NCBI GenBank assembly: GCA_052035295.1
Contig: JBPOHS010000001.1
Coordinates: forward strand, 47,038-111,037
Source of the DNA: HdN1 sp052035295
Lineage (GTDB): Bacteria; Pseudomonadota; Gammaproteobacteria; Pseudomonadales; Ketobacteraceae
Direction: 5' to 3'
DNA: 64,000 nucleotides
Under the pieces are notes generated by a model. That model saw only the letters and a list, made by a program, of their open reading frames with translations, was not told where the DNA came from and ran no database searches. Each line of letters begins with the position of its first letter. Within the stretch, counting starts at the first letter, position 1. Position numbers and translations under genes: made by a program. Positions 55,444 to 63,205 of the stretch are shown here, piece after piece.

Positions 55444-55920
55444 TCAAACTGAAACAGACCCGGTGTGTGAGGTGTGCAGAACCTCGCCCGCCGCATCGAT
55501 TACCGTCAACTTGACCGGTATGCTCTGGGCAATGGTTTGCGTTACCGTACAGAAATTTTCAAATTGGCCGAGAATGCGATCGACGTGTTCCACCCCGGCG
55601 GCTGCTACACCAAGGGTAATGGACGCATCAATCGACAGAACCCGCAATCTGTTTTCTGTATTTCTGCCCACTAATGCTTCAACGCTGGTATTGAGTGGCT
55701 CAGCATTTTGTTTGAACTTTCGCAGGGCGAACTGAAGACTGTCTGTCAGACAGTTGCCTACCGCCGTGACCAGAAGCTGAACCGGGCTCGGCCCCATGCC
55801 ATTCCCAAGTGGCTCAGGTTCATCTGTCACGATTGAGCGGGTGGCGTCACCGAATTCCGCTCTGAACTGGTAGTCCTTGATTTGCTTCAACGATACGAAA
55901 ATTTTTTTGCCTTCACTCAT
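55444..55920 (-). CDS. OsmC/Ohr-family protein
   Basis: A 158-residue protein of the OsmC superfamily. The two active cysteines are in AVGNCLTDSLQFAL (about residue 57) and QFENFCTVTQTIA (about residue 125). The family includes thiol peroxidases acting on organic hydroperoxides, and many uncharacterised members. Next to a BigR-like regulator it may deal with sulfur or oxidative stress, which is inference. It is divergent from the heme-protein gene across about 170 bases. Confidence 0.88.
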   Translation of the reverse strand: MSEGKKIFVSLKQIKDYQFRAEFGDATRSIVTDEPEPLGNGMGPSPVQLLVTAVGNCLTDSLQFALRKFKQNAEPLNTSVEALVGRNTENRLRVLSIDASITLGVAAAGVEHVDRILGQFENFCTVTQTIAQSIPVKLTVIDAAGEVLHTSHTGSVSV

Positions 55921-55950
55921 TGCGTGCCCCTCGGTGTTTGCATTCCGGCA

Positions 55951-55996
55951 TGTTTACAGGATATAAGATAATGCTAATATGTTTTTGTTGTAAACA
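55951..55996. promoter_or_regulatory. Nested inverted repeats in the osmC / cytochrome divergent promoter
   Basis: A perfect 8-bp repeat, TGTTTACA (55951-55958) and TGTAAACA (55989-55996), flanks an AT-rich imperfect palindrome ATATAAG-ATAATG-CTAATAT (55961-55980). These lie upstream of osmC and of the heme-protein gene and are candidate operators for the ArsR protein. The outer arms are 30 bases apart, too far for one winged-helix dimer, so they may be two sites. Confidence 0.5.
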
Positions 55997-56092
55997 CAAA
56001 CTCCCCTCGTCGTGACCGGAGGGCAGCAGGACATTGATAGTCGGTGTCCGGTTTACACCGCCCAAGCGATTCAACACGTTAATGAGGTTTCC

Positions 56093-56638
56093 ATGCGATA
56101 TGCGTCGGCGTTATTACTGATTGTTTCTGTCAATGCCCTGGCCAGCGATCCGGCTCTTGACGCCGAGGCTCAGGCGCTCGTGGCACCGTTTGCGGGGCAA
56201 CTACAAGCGACCGTCAAATCGGCCATGCAGTCAGGAGGGGCGGTGGCTGCCGTTGATGCGTGTCACACGCTTGCGCCAGCGATTGCCAACCAGCATAGCA
56301 GGGCGCCTTGGACGGTAGGGCGAACAGCGTTGAAAGTGCGCAATCCTGGCAATACGGCTGACGAATGGGAGAAACAGGTGCTTCTCAAGTTCGAGTCCCA
56401 GCGGGCTGCAGGTACTCCCCTGGAGCAGTTGCGTCATGGCGAAAAGATTGGCAACGAATATCGCTATATGCAAGCGATCGGGACAGCGGAGGTTTGTCTT
56501 GCCTGTCATGGTAAAACGCTTGCACCTGAACTGCAGTCAGTCATCAAGCAAAAATATCCGGATGACCAGGCGACCGGTTTTTTGGCCGGTGATCTGAGAG
56601 GAGCGTTTTCCTTACGGAAGAGGTTGTCGGCCGAATAG
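56093..56638 (+). CDS. Exported c-type heme protein, DUF3365 (Tll0287-like)
   Basis: A 181-residue protein with a signal peptide (cleavage after NALA, residue 17). The mature N-terminal helix (VAPFAGQLQATVKSAMQSGG) and the AVDACHTLAPAIA stretch resemble the DUF3365/Tll0287 sensor-type fold. The single heme-attachment motif VCLACHGKTL (CxxCH) lies near residue 142, and SLRKRLSAE ends the protein. TGAGGT lies five bases before ATG 56093. It probably acts as a periplasmic redox or gas sensor or electron carrier. Confidence 0.82.
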   Translation: MRYASALLLIVSVNALASDPALDAEAQALVAPFAGQLQATVKSAMQSGGAVAAVDACHTLAPAIANQHSRAPWTVGRTALKVRNPGNTADEWEKQVLLKFESQRAAGTPLEQLRHGEKIGNEYRYMQAIGTAEVCLACHGKTLAPELQSVIKQKYPDDQATGFLAGDLRGAFSLRKRLSAE

Positions 56639-56714
56639 TAAACCGATCAGCGCTAAATAGAAGATCTGCGCTACCATTAAGGGCCGGTAGCACGCAGCGC
56701 CCGGCCCGTCGGTA

Positions 56715-57467
56715 TTAATGTTCTGTCATCGTATCGGGTGACGACTCTTCACCCTGATGAGGTTCTCGGGCACTGGCATTGCTCGCGATGCTGCCACTGC
56801 TCCATCGGTCAGTCGATACGCTTAACCTGTTCTGCACATCTTTGACGCCAGAACAACTATCAGCGATATCTTCAATGCGATGTTTGCAGGTGCGACTGTC
56901 GACACTCCCTTCGAGCGTTACTACTGAATCCTTGACGGTTACAGTGACATCACTGGCATCAACGTTTGGGTCATCACACAGACGCTCACAGACATCTTCT
57001 TCAATCCTTTGATCCGTGCGCTGATAGCCTTTGGGACCGCGCCCGCGATGTTGCTGTGGCTGTTGCTGTTGCCCGCTCATGCTGCGTTGCCCTGACGAAA
57101 AATTGCCAAAATTTGACCTTTCGCCCCAGTTCTGGTGCGATGGATCGAACTGGCCGCCGCCCATATCATTTCCAAACAAACGCTGGCCAATTCCGGACTG
57201 TCCTTGACCACTGTATTGGCTTGTTCCACCTTGGGAATAGCGGTCTTGGCCACCTCTTGGTTGGTTATATTCCGGCATTCGATCTGCAGTGCCGCGCCAT
57301 TCGTCTCCACTGGTGGCATAGTTGCCACTGAAGTCCTGTTCCCGGTTCTGCTGCTCCCACCCATAGCGCCCATAATCCTGACTGCGCTCTTCATTGCGGC
57401 GAAATTCGGGTTGGTTGCGGTTGTTCTGCTGCTCATATTGCTGATCACGTGGATGTCTCTGATGCAT
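56715..57467 (-). CDS. BON-domain protein with Gln/Gly/Asn-rich N-terminus
   Basis: A 250-residue protein without signal peptide. Residues 1-145 are low-complexity and hydrophilic, rich in Gln, Gly, Arg, Asn, Ser and Tyr (RDQQYEQQNNRNQPEFRRNE; SQGGTSQYSGQGQ). A BON domain follows at about 150-220 (DQRIEEDVCERLCDDP, VKDSVVTLEGSVDSRTCKHR, VKDVQNRLSV), including three Cys. A short acidic tail closes it. BON domains bind phospholipid or protein partners; the N-terminus could be disordered. GAGGA lies seven bases before ATG 57467. Confidence 0.8.
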   Translation of the reverse strand: MHQRHPRDQQYEQQNNRNQPEFRRNEERSQDYGRYGWEQQNREQDFSGNYATSGDEWRGTADRMPEYNQPRGGQDRYSQGGTSQYSGQGQSGIGQRLFGNDMGGGQFDPSHQNWGERSNFGNFSSGQRSMSGQQQQPQQHRGRGPKGYQRTDQRIEEDVCERLCDDPNVDASDVTVTVKDSVVTLEGSVDSRTCKHRIEDIADSCSGVKDVQNRLSVSTDRWSSGSIASNASAREPHQGEESSPDTMTEH

Positions 57468-57672
57468 GACTAAATCCTCAAATTGGTGTCTCAAGAATAC
57501 TGACAAAGCCTCTTTCTTTAAGTTCATGAGACGGCCCGGCAGAAGATTGTTTGAGCTTCTGCCGAAACGGGAGGCAGAAAATATATTCGTGGAACTGGAA
57601 CATTGTCACATTGCTACTGCCTACCTCTGAAGGTGCTGAATTTAAACGATAGATAAAGAGGTGGATACCGAT

Positions 57673-58101
57673 ATGAAAATCATCGAATGCATGAGCCAGA
57701 AAGTTGTTCTGTGTTCTCCACAGGAAACTATTCAAGCCGCAGCAAAAAACATGAAGGAGCATGATACTGGTGTGTTGCCTGTGGGCGAAAACGATCGTTT
57801 GGTAGGCATGATCACAGATCGCGATATTGTCATACGAGCGTTGGCAGAGGGCAGGGGACTGGATACCATCGTCCGTGATGCCATGAGTCAAGACCTGCAT
57901 TATTGTTTTGATGACGAGGAGATTGAGGACGTCGCCACGCAGATGTCTGAGCTGAAGGTAAGACGATTACCGGTTTTGAACAGACAGAAACGCTTGGTGG
58001 GGATTGTGTCACTCGGTGATATTTCACAGGGTGTAGGCAATGCCAGTGCCGACGCGCTCAGTCGCATTTCCCAGCCTGGTGGGCAGCATTCCCAGCACTG
58101 A
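57673..58101 (+). CDS. CBS-domain-pair protein
   Basis: A 142-residue protein consisting of two CBS domains (about 5-60 and 70-125). Signatures are HDTGVLPVGENDRLVGMITD with RDIVIRALAEG and KVRRLPVLNRQKRLVGIVSL with GDISQ. CBS pairs bind adenosine nucleotides and usually regulate a partner. It is divergent from the BON gene, a combination often seen in stress-related clusters. ATG 57673 is preferred to an in-frame GTG at 57661. Confidence 0.85.
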   Translation: MKIIECMSQKVVLCSPQETIQAAAKNMKEHDTGVLPVGENDRLVGMITDRDIVIRALAEGRGLDTIVRDAMSQDLHYCFDDEEIEDVATQMSELKVRRLPVLNRQKRLVGIVSLGDISQGVGNASADALSRISQPGGQHSQH

Positions 58102-58296
58102 TACATGGCGCTTGTTTAATGAGTCGTTTTTTGACGGCGTGCTTTTGGATGATGGCATGCCTGTCAAAAGACGTATGTGGTTATTGTTTTTTCGAGTAAT
58201 GAGGTGTTTGGGCGTATCGTGTTCCTTGAATGAGGTCCGGCCGGTAAAAGTGTTAGATTTAGCCACTTCGCTCTTAACTATATGAAATAGCTAGCT

Positions 58297-61281
58297 TTAT
58301 TCAATTTCCAGTTTAACCCGCATCGGCTTCACTTCCTTATTTAGATCCAACTCAAAGCTACCCAGCCGGCCCAGATGTGCCGTGTGGTACGGCGAGAACT
58401 TGGCCATGTGCTCCCGCCTGATATCGTGCCCTTCCGCACGTAGGTCGTTGAACGCTGTGGTCATCGCGTTAACGTTGTAGAGAATGGCCAGGTTGGCCAG
58501 CAGGTGGTTGAACTTTACGATCTTCCCCTGCTCGTGCTTCAGATTGGACGCGATCTTTCCGCTGTTGGCGAAGAACAACCAACGCGCAAACTCGTTGAAC
58601 TCCTCGCTTTTGCAGGTAGCTGCCTGAATCGTTTTGCGTAGTTCCAAATCGGTGATGTACTCCAGCAGAAACATCGTCCTCACCACCCGGCCCAGCTCGC
58701 GGAATGCAAAATACAGTTTGTTCTTCCGGTTTTTGGTGCCAAAACGCCGCAGGATGGTTGAGGCTGTGATCTTGCCCGCCTTGATCGACATTGTCGTCCT
58801 TAGCATGTCGGGATAGTACTTCTCGATGCGGTCCCACTGAATCGGCTCATGAAACAAGGACTGAATGTGCTGGAGCACCATATTGCGATCCGGTTTATAG
58901 AAATTCAAATCCTTGATGTTACGAATGCGCGGCATCAATTTGATGCCCAGCAAATATGCCAGCCCGAATACAGGTGTTGATTGGGCTTGGGTGTCACCAT
59001 GTACCGTGTCCGGCTTAAAGTCGGACTCGTCATTCAGCAACCCATCCAGGATATAGATCGCCTCATATACCCCGCACGGAATGAAGTGACTGAACAGCGC
59101 AATGTAGGTGTCGGACACGTGGTAATAAGCAATGCCGCCAAACCGGCCGTATCGTAGATGGTATTCTGACAGCAGATTATCCTCGTACAGATCCCACAAT
59201 TTGCCGTCTGCCGATACGCTGTTCCCCGATCCCCAGCACTCAATCAGATTAAATTTCTTGTACGCATTGCTGACTTTGAATATGGCCTTATCCAGACGCT
59301 CAACGGTGGTTCGCTTGAGGTTGAGCCAAGCTACCTGTTTGCGGCTGATTCCACGAACGGAGCGTTCCGTTTCAGTGGGTCCGATATTCGTGCCATAACA
59401 GAATAACGTCAGCACAAAGCGCAGGAATGGATCATCCACCCTGGATTCAAAGCCTGATAAGGGGCCAAACAACTTATGCAACGACAGCCAACGTTCCGCA
59501 TTGATGATGAGATCCAGCAAATTGATCTTTTCCAACCGATCCTGCAGCAACTCTGAAATTGCCTCAATCTCCCGCGAAGCCTCTTCTGCTTTACTCTTGC
59601 CAATGATCAGCTTGCCGTTTTCAATGCGCACCTGTTCGTCATCTGGAAAATTGCGATCAGCCGCGTAACAAGCCTCCGTCAATTGCGTCTTGAGCGCTTG
59701 GGTGAACTCGGTGCTACCCTTCACCAGTCCCAGCTCTTCGCAGTAACCTGGCAGCTCTGTATCGTATTGCTCCCAGCTGATCATCTGCTCCCGATAATCA
59801 TCAAAGGTTTCGCTGTAAGGAATGTACAGATCGCCAGTGCTCAGTTCCTCTGCGATGCGGTCAAATACACAGAGCTCAAAGGCCAGCTTGTTCACATGGG
59901 TGATCTGGGCAGATTTGGTGGCTTTGCCAGTGACCAGCTTCCACCACTTATCGCGAATCCAGCGGATATTGAGGAGGTTTTTGCTATTGGGATCGTCAGG
60001 ATTTTCCTGGATTGGGAGCGTTTCCGTTCTGCGTTGTTTGTACAGGCAAATAAATTCGAAGGCCTTCAGGACGTCAGTGTCTTCGGTAGCCGCTTCCAGC
60101 TTGAGAATTTCCACCGCGCGAAATAACGCTGGTCGCTGTTTTTTGTATAGGGGCACCATGAACGGATAATAGTTGTTGCCCGCATAAGCCATATACTGCT
60201 CGCAAAGCGCGAGTATATTTTTGCCTTCTTTGCCCAGGATGGGATCGAAGGCGGCAACGGACTCTGGTTTATCCAGGTAGACCTTGACGGTTCCCGACAA
60301 TACCGAGATCAAGCGATCGATCTGTTTCTGTTGGTCTGCCCGATATTCTTCCAGCCGTTTTTCGGCCGAATGCTCCATTTTGCGCAAGGTCTTGATGACG
60401 ATGTCAGCAGCGCTGTCGAGGGTTTGGGCGTATTGATGCCGTATCAACACAACCACCAACGCGGTGCGTTTGTTGGCCTTGAGTTGCTTCATTTCCGCCA
60501 GATCGAGTGCCTTGGCCTCATTAAGGTATTGCTGATGCTTGGTCGGAGGCAGACCCAGATCCGTAGGCAGCATGGATTGCAGGGAGGACAGCCACTCCAG
60601 GTAGCGAATATAAGCCTGGATGTTGCGTGGCGTCGGCCGTTTGGCTTCCTGTTTGAGGTCACGCCAGCCGAATTGTTCAGAGCCGGATGCGTTGAGCAAA
60701 CGGTTAACGATGGCGCGCCCCTCGGCATTCAGATACCCCACCAATTGATCATAATAGGTGTTATTGACCTGCGACCGTGCGCTTTGACAGAGCCGTTGCA
60801 GAACACTGAAGGGTGGGATTTCAAATTGCTCTTTGACCAGGTATTCCAGCGCGACATTGATGATGTCTGCCAGCGCCTCCTTGGTCTTGGCAGCGCTGGT
60901 TGCCCATTGAAGTACTTTGTCGTTTGTTGAATCGGTGTCATAGGGACGCAGCTTCAAATGCTGACGGATCAAACGAACATGCCGATCTTTTGCGCCTGAA
61001 CTGAAATAGGCACTGAGGTCTGCAAGCGAGCTGCGGTTGCGTACCAACTGTTTGATGTGCTGGATGATGGGCGTAGGGACATCGCCGAAGGTGACGAAGC
61101 GCCCCAGCCGTTGCACGATCTTCAGTTGCACCAGCAAACCCAGAAACGAAGTGCTGCCCCGTTTGCAGTGCCGTAATGCAAAGCGCAGCTCAGCTGCTGT
61201 CGGGGTATAGATCTCATCCAAATCCTTTTGGGTAAATGTCTGCTTCAGCCGTGGGTAGGCTGTCTGGTAGATTGCCACCAT
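58297..61281 (-). CDS. tnpA: Tn3-family transposase
   Basis: DDE transposase of 994 residues, near the usual length of the family. The N-terminus contains a Tn3-type DNA-binding region (KQTFTQKDLDEIYTPTAAEL). The catalytic residues appear as Asp near 690 (VSADGKLWD), Asp near 762 (DTVHGDTQAQS) and Glu near 893 (CKSEEFNEF). This is close to the spacing in characterised Tn3-family enzymes (about 72 and 130 residues). It is an intact reading frame and probably active. It is transcribed toward the left end of the element. Confidence 0.95.
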   Translation of the reverse strand: MVAIYQTAYPRLKQTFTQKDLDEIYTPTAAELRFALRHCKRGSTSFLGLLVQLKIVQRLGRFVTFGDVPTPIIQHIKQLVRNRSSLADLSAYFSSGAKDRHVRLIRQHLKLRPYDTDSTNDKVLQWATSAAKTKEALADIINVALEYLVKEQFEIPPFSVLQRLCQSARSQVNNTYYDQLVGYLNAEGRAIVNRLLNASGSEQFGWRDLKQEAKRPTPRNIQAYIRYLEWLSSLQSMLPTDLGLPPTKHQQYLNEAKALDLAEMKQLKANKRTALVVVLIRHQYAQTLDSAADIVIKTLRKMEHSAEKRLEEYRADQQKQIDRLISVLSGTVKVYLDKPESVAAFDPILGKEGKNILALCEQYMAYAGNNYYPFMVPLYKKQRPALFRAVEILKLEAATEDTDVLKAFEFICLYKQRRTETLPIQENPDDPNSKNLLNIRWIRDKWWKLVTGKATKSAQITHVNKLAFELCVFDRIAEELSTGDLYIPYSETFDDYREQMISWEQYDTELPGYCEELGLVKGSTEFTQALKTQLTEACYAADRNFPDDEQVRIENGKLIIGKSKAEEASREIEAISELLQDRLEKINLLDLIINAERWLSLHKLFGPLSGFESRVDDPFLRFVLTLFCYGTNIGPTETERSVRGISRKQVAWLNLKRTTVERLDKAIFKVSNAYKKFNLIECWGSGNSVSADGKLWDLYEDNLLSEYHLRYGRFGGIAYYHVSDTYIALFSHFIPCGVYEAIYILDGLLNDESDFKPDTVHGDTQAQSTPVFGLAYLLGIKLMPRIRNIKDLNFYKPDRNMVLQHIQSLFHEPIQWDRIEKYYPDMLRTTMSIKAGKITASTILRRFGTKNRKNKLYFAFRELGRVVRTMFLLEYITDLELRKTIQAATCKSEEFNEFARWLFFANSGKIASNLKHEQGKIVKFNHLLANLAILYNVNAMTTAFNDLRAEGHDIRREHMAKFSPYHTAHLGRLGSFELDLNKEVKPMRVKLEIE

Positions 61282-61365
61282 ACTTGTGCAGCCTTACGAG
61301 TGTTTGGTGGCAGGAGAAGTTTGGAGAGCGCCCCATGCGAAGATGGGTGGATGAGGGAACGACAC

Positions 61366-61776
61366 TTACAGCACTTCCTCACAAAACACAGCGGGAATGA
61401 CAATGCGGGTGCGTTCGATATGGCCACGCTGCAAGAGGCCAGCGCGTTTGTCGCCTGTCACCAGATAATCCGCTTCGCCCTGCACGGCCATCGCCAGCAG
61501 GAAGGCATCATTGGGATCGCTGCATTCCTGGTCCAGGGTCAAGGTTTCCAGAAGCAGTGCCCGTTGCAGGTTGTTGATCATGGTGCCGACTTTGGCCGGT
61601 TGCAGTACCGCTTGCAGGCGCGGATAACGACTGGCTCGGCGAATCTCGTCCAGTTGGTGGCGCGACGTCACCAGCTCGAAACGGGCTGCCCGCCAGGCGC
61701 AGTAAATGGTGTGGGGGTAGCTGTGGGGTGAGATCAGGGCACTGAAAAGAATGTTGCTGTCCAGAACGACCCGCAT
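61366..61776 (-). CDS. PIN-domain toxin
   Basis: A 136-residue PIN ribonuclease toxin. Acidic active-site residues are in VVLDSNILFSAL, EIRR, CSDPNDAFLLAMA and YLVTGDKR. The start ATG overlaps the antitoxin stop (TGATG), as in a coupled operon. Located inside the transposition module, it probably stabilises the element. RNA target unknown. Confidence 0.88.
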   Translation of the reverse strand: MRVVLDSNILFSALISPHSYPHTIYCAWRAARFELVTSRHQLDEIRRASRYPRLQAVLQPAKVGTMINNLQRALLLETLTLDQECSDPNDAFLLAMAVQGEADYLVTGDKRAGLLQRGHIERTRIVIPAVFCEEVL

Positions 61777-62015
61777 CAGCGTTGCCGCGCCCAATTCAAG
61801 GCTTCATCCACCATGGCGCTCAAGTCATCTTCATTGACCTCGGCATTGGCGGCCTTGGCCTGTTCCGCGGTCAATTCCAGGATATGCGCACGCACCGCTT
61901 CCTCTACGAAGCGCGAAAGATCGCCCTTGCGCCCGCCGCCCTGACTGGCCAGGAACAGCCGCAGCGCTTGGTCGGTGTCGGCGGACACGGCCAGATTCCA
62001 ACGTACGGTATCCAT
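61776..62015 (-). CDS. Ribbon-helix-helix antitoxin
   Basis: A 79-residue protein. The N-terminus (VRWNLAVSADTDQALRLFLA, KGDLSRFVEEAVRAHIL) has the beta-strand/helix/helix order of RHH DNA-binding domains. The acidic C-terminus (NEDDLSAMVDEALNWARQR) would wrap the toxin. It lies directly before the PIN gene and presumably autoregulates the pair. Confidence 0.83.
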   Translation of the reverse strand: MDTVRWNLAVSADTDQALRLFLASQGGGRKGDLSRFVEEAVRAHILELTAEQAKAANAEVNEDDLSAMVDEALNWARQR

Positions 62016-62048
62016 AGCATTTGCTCCACTTAATAGGTGTTTATGTGT

Positions 62049-63002
62049 TTATACATCTATTATAGGCGGTGACGCAAGGGCCGTTCTGGGGGAACGGAAG
62101 GCCGCAAACGGATCGGCACCGTCGATATAACGCAGGGCCGACTGCACATCACTCCATCCCACGTATTGCATCAGGGTCTTTACATCCCATTGGTTGGCAT
62201 TGGCCCACCCGGCAAACCCGCGTCGGAGCGAATGGCTGCTGTACCGCTCGGACTCAGGCAGACCAGCCTTGGTAAACAACTCGCGCAGCCACTTGTTGAT
62301 ACTGCCGGGATTCATGGGCGTCTCGGACAGACGCCCCCAGCGATCGATGCGGGGAAACAATGGCCCCTCCGTTCTGCCGGTCAGAGTCAGCCAGGTATTG
62401 ACGGCCTCCACCGGGCACAGTGCTCGTAAGGCTGGTGCCCGAAAGGTGCGCCCCTGATTGTCCCGATCGCCCTTGCTGGTGGGGAGAAAGAGCGTCAATC
62501 CCTCGCCCGGAGTGAGAGTCACGTGTTCCACCCGCAGGCGACATAGCTCATCGCTGCGAAAGCCCCGCCAGAAACCCAGCAACAGCAGCGCCCGATCTCG
62601 GATACACCGCAACTGCATCGCCGCATCTCTATTGGAGTTATCCGCCTGGTGACGCAGCCACGTATCGACGATCTCCAGTTGCTCCAGTTGCAAGGGTTTG
62701 GCCTGTTTCTCAACGGCGGGATGCAGGCGCCGTATGCCCTTGAGTATGGTTTTTACCAGCGGTGCTTTGGTGGGATCAGGAAAGCCTTGATCGTTGTGCC
62801 ATTTGGCCAGCGCCGCCAGCCGCTGCTTGAGTGTATTGACTGACAGCGTGTCGGCGTGATCGGTCAGGTAGCGGCTGACGCTGTCGGCGGTTGCAGGCAA
62901 CAGTCCGCCCCATTCTTCTTCGTAATGCCGAAGTGCGGCCCGATAGCTGCGACGGGTGTTATCCCGCGTGGCAGCCTCGATGTACTGGGCACGGGTCGGC
63001 AT
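62049..63002 (-). CDS. tnpS: Tyrosine recombinase TnpS (cointegrate resolution)
   Basis: A 317-residue site-specific recombinase. The SAM-like N-terminal core-binding domain spans about 5-100. Catalytic residues are Arg near 149 (GFWRGFRSDELCRLRV), His-xx-Arg near 258 (SSHSLRRGFAG), Trp (QYVGWSDVQSA) and the nucleophilic Tyr near 292 (ALRYIDG). Length and position, divergent from a KfrA-like gene in a Tn3 element, match TnpS. It would act on the site at 63081-63107. AGGAGG lies five bases before the ATG. Confidence 0.88.
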   Translation of the reverse strand: MPTRAQYIEAATRDNTRRSYRAALRHYEEEWGGLLPATADSVSRYLTDHADTLSVNTLKQRLAALAKWHNDQGFPDPTKAPLVKTILKGIRRLHPAVEKQAKPLQLEQLEIVDTWLRHQADNSNRDAAMQLRCIRDRALLLLGFWRGFRSDELCRLRVEHVTLTPGEGLTLFLPTSKGDRDNQGRTFRAPALRALCPVEAVNTWLTLTGRTEGPLFPRIDRWGRLSETPMNPGSINKWLRELFTKAGLPESERYSSHSLRRGFAGWANANQWDVKTLMQYVGWSDVQSALRYIDGADPFAAFRSPRTALASPPIIDV

Positions 63003-63080
63003 GGGGGCCTCCTGATCAGGCGCTGGAAAACCGGGATTCGTAACGGTTGAGCCCGAGTTTACCGCGAAAAACCAGCCTCC

Positions 63081-63172
63081 GATAGGATAACACTTTATTA
63101 CCCTATCTATAAATAGCTTGGTTGTTGTCGGTGGCCATGGATCAATATAGAATGTATTTACATGGTATGTAA
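63081..63172. promoter_or_regulatory. Resolution site (rst-like) and divergent tnpS-tnpT promoter
   Basis: An inverted repeat GATAGGATAA (63081-63090) and TTACCCTATC (63098-63107), one mismatch and a 7-base spacer, has the layout of a tyrosine-recombinase core site. A second palindrome, TTACAT-GGT-ATGTAA at 63158-63172, lies nearer tnpT and may bind TnpT. Spacer cleavage points are not visible from sequence alone. Confidence 0.65.
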
Positions 63173-63205
63173 TATATTATCTTAAAAACGGAATGAGGCA
63201 GAGGT

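Noticed and set aside
58040..58285. An 81-codon frame after the CBS gene
   Set aside because: It overlaps the CBS gene, lacks a ribosome site and shows no family features.
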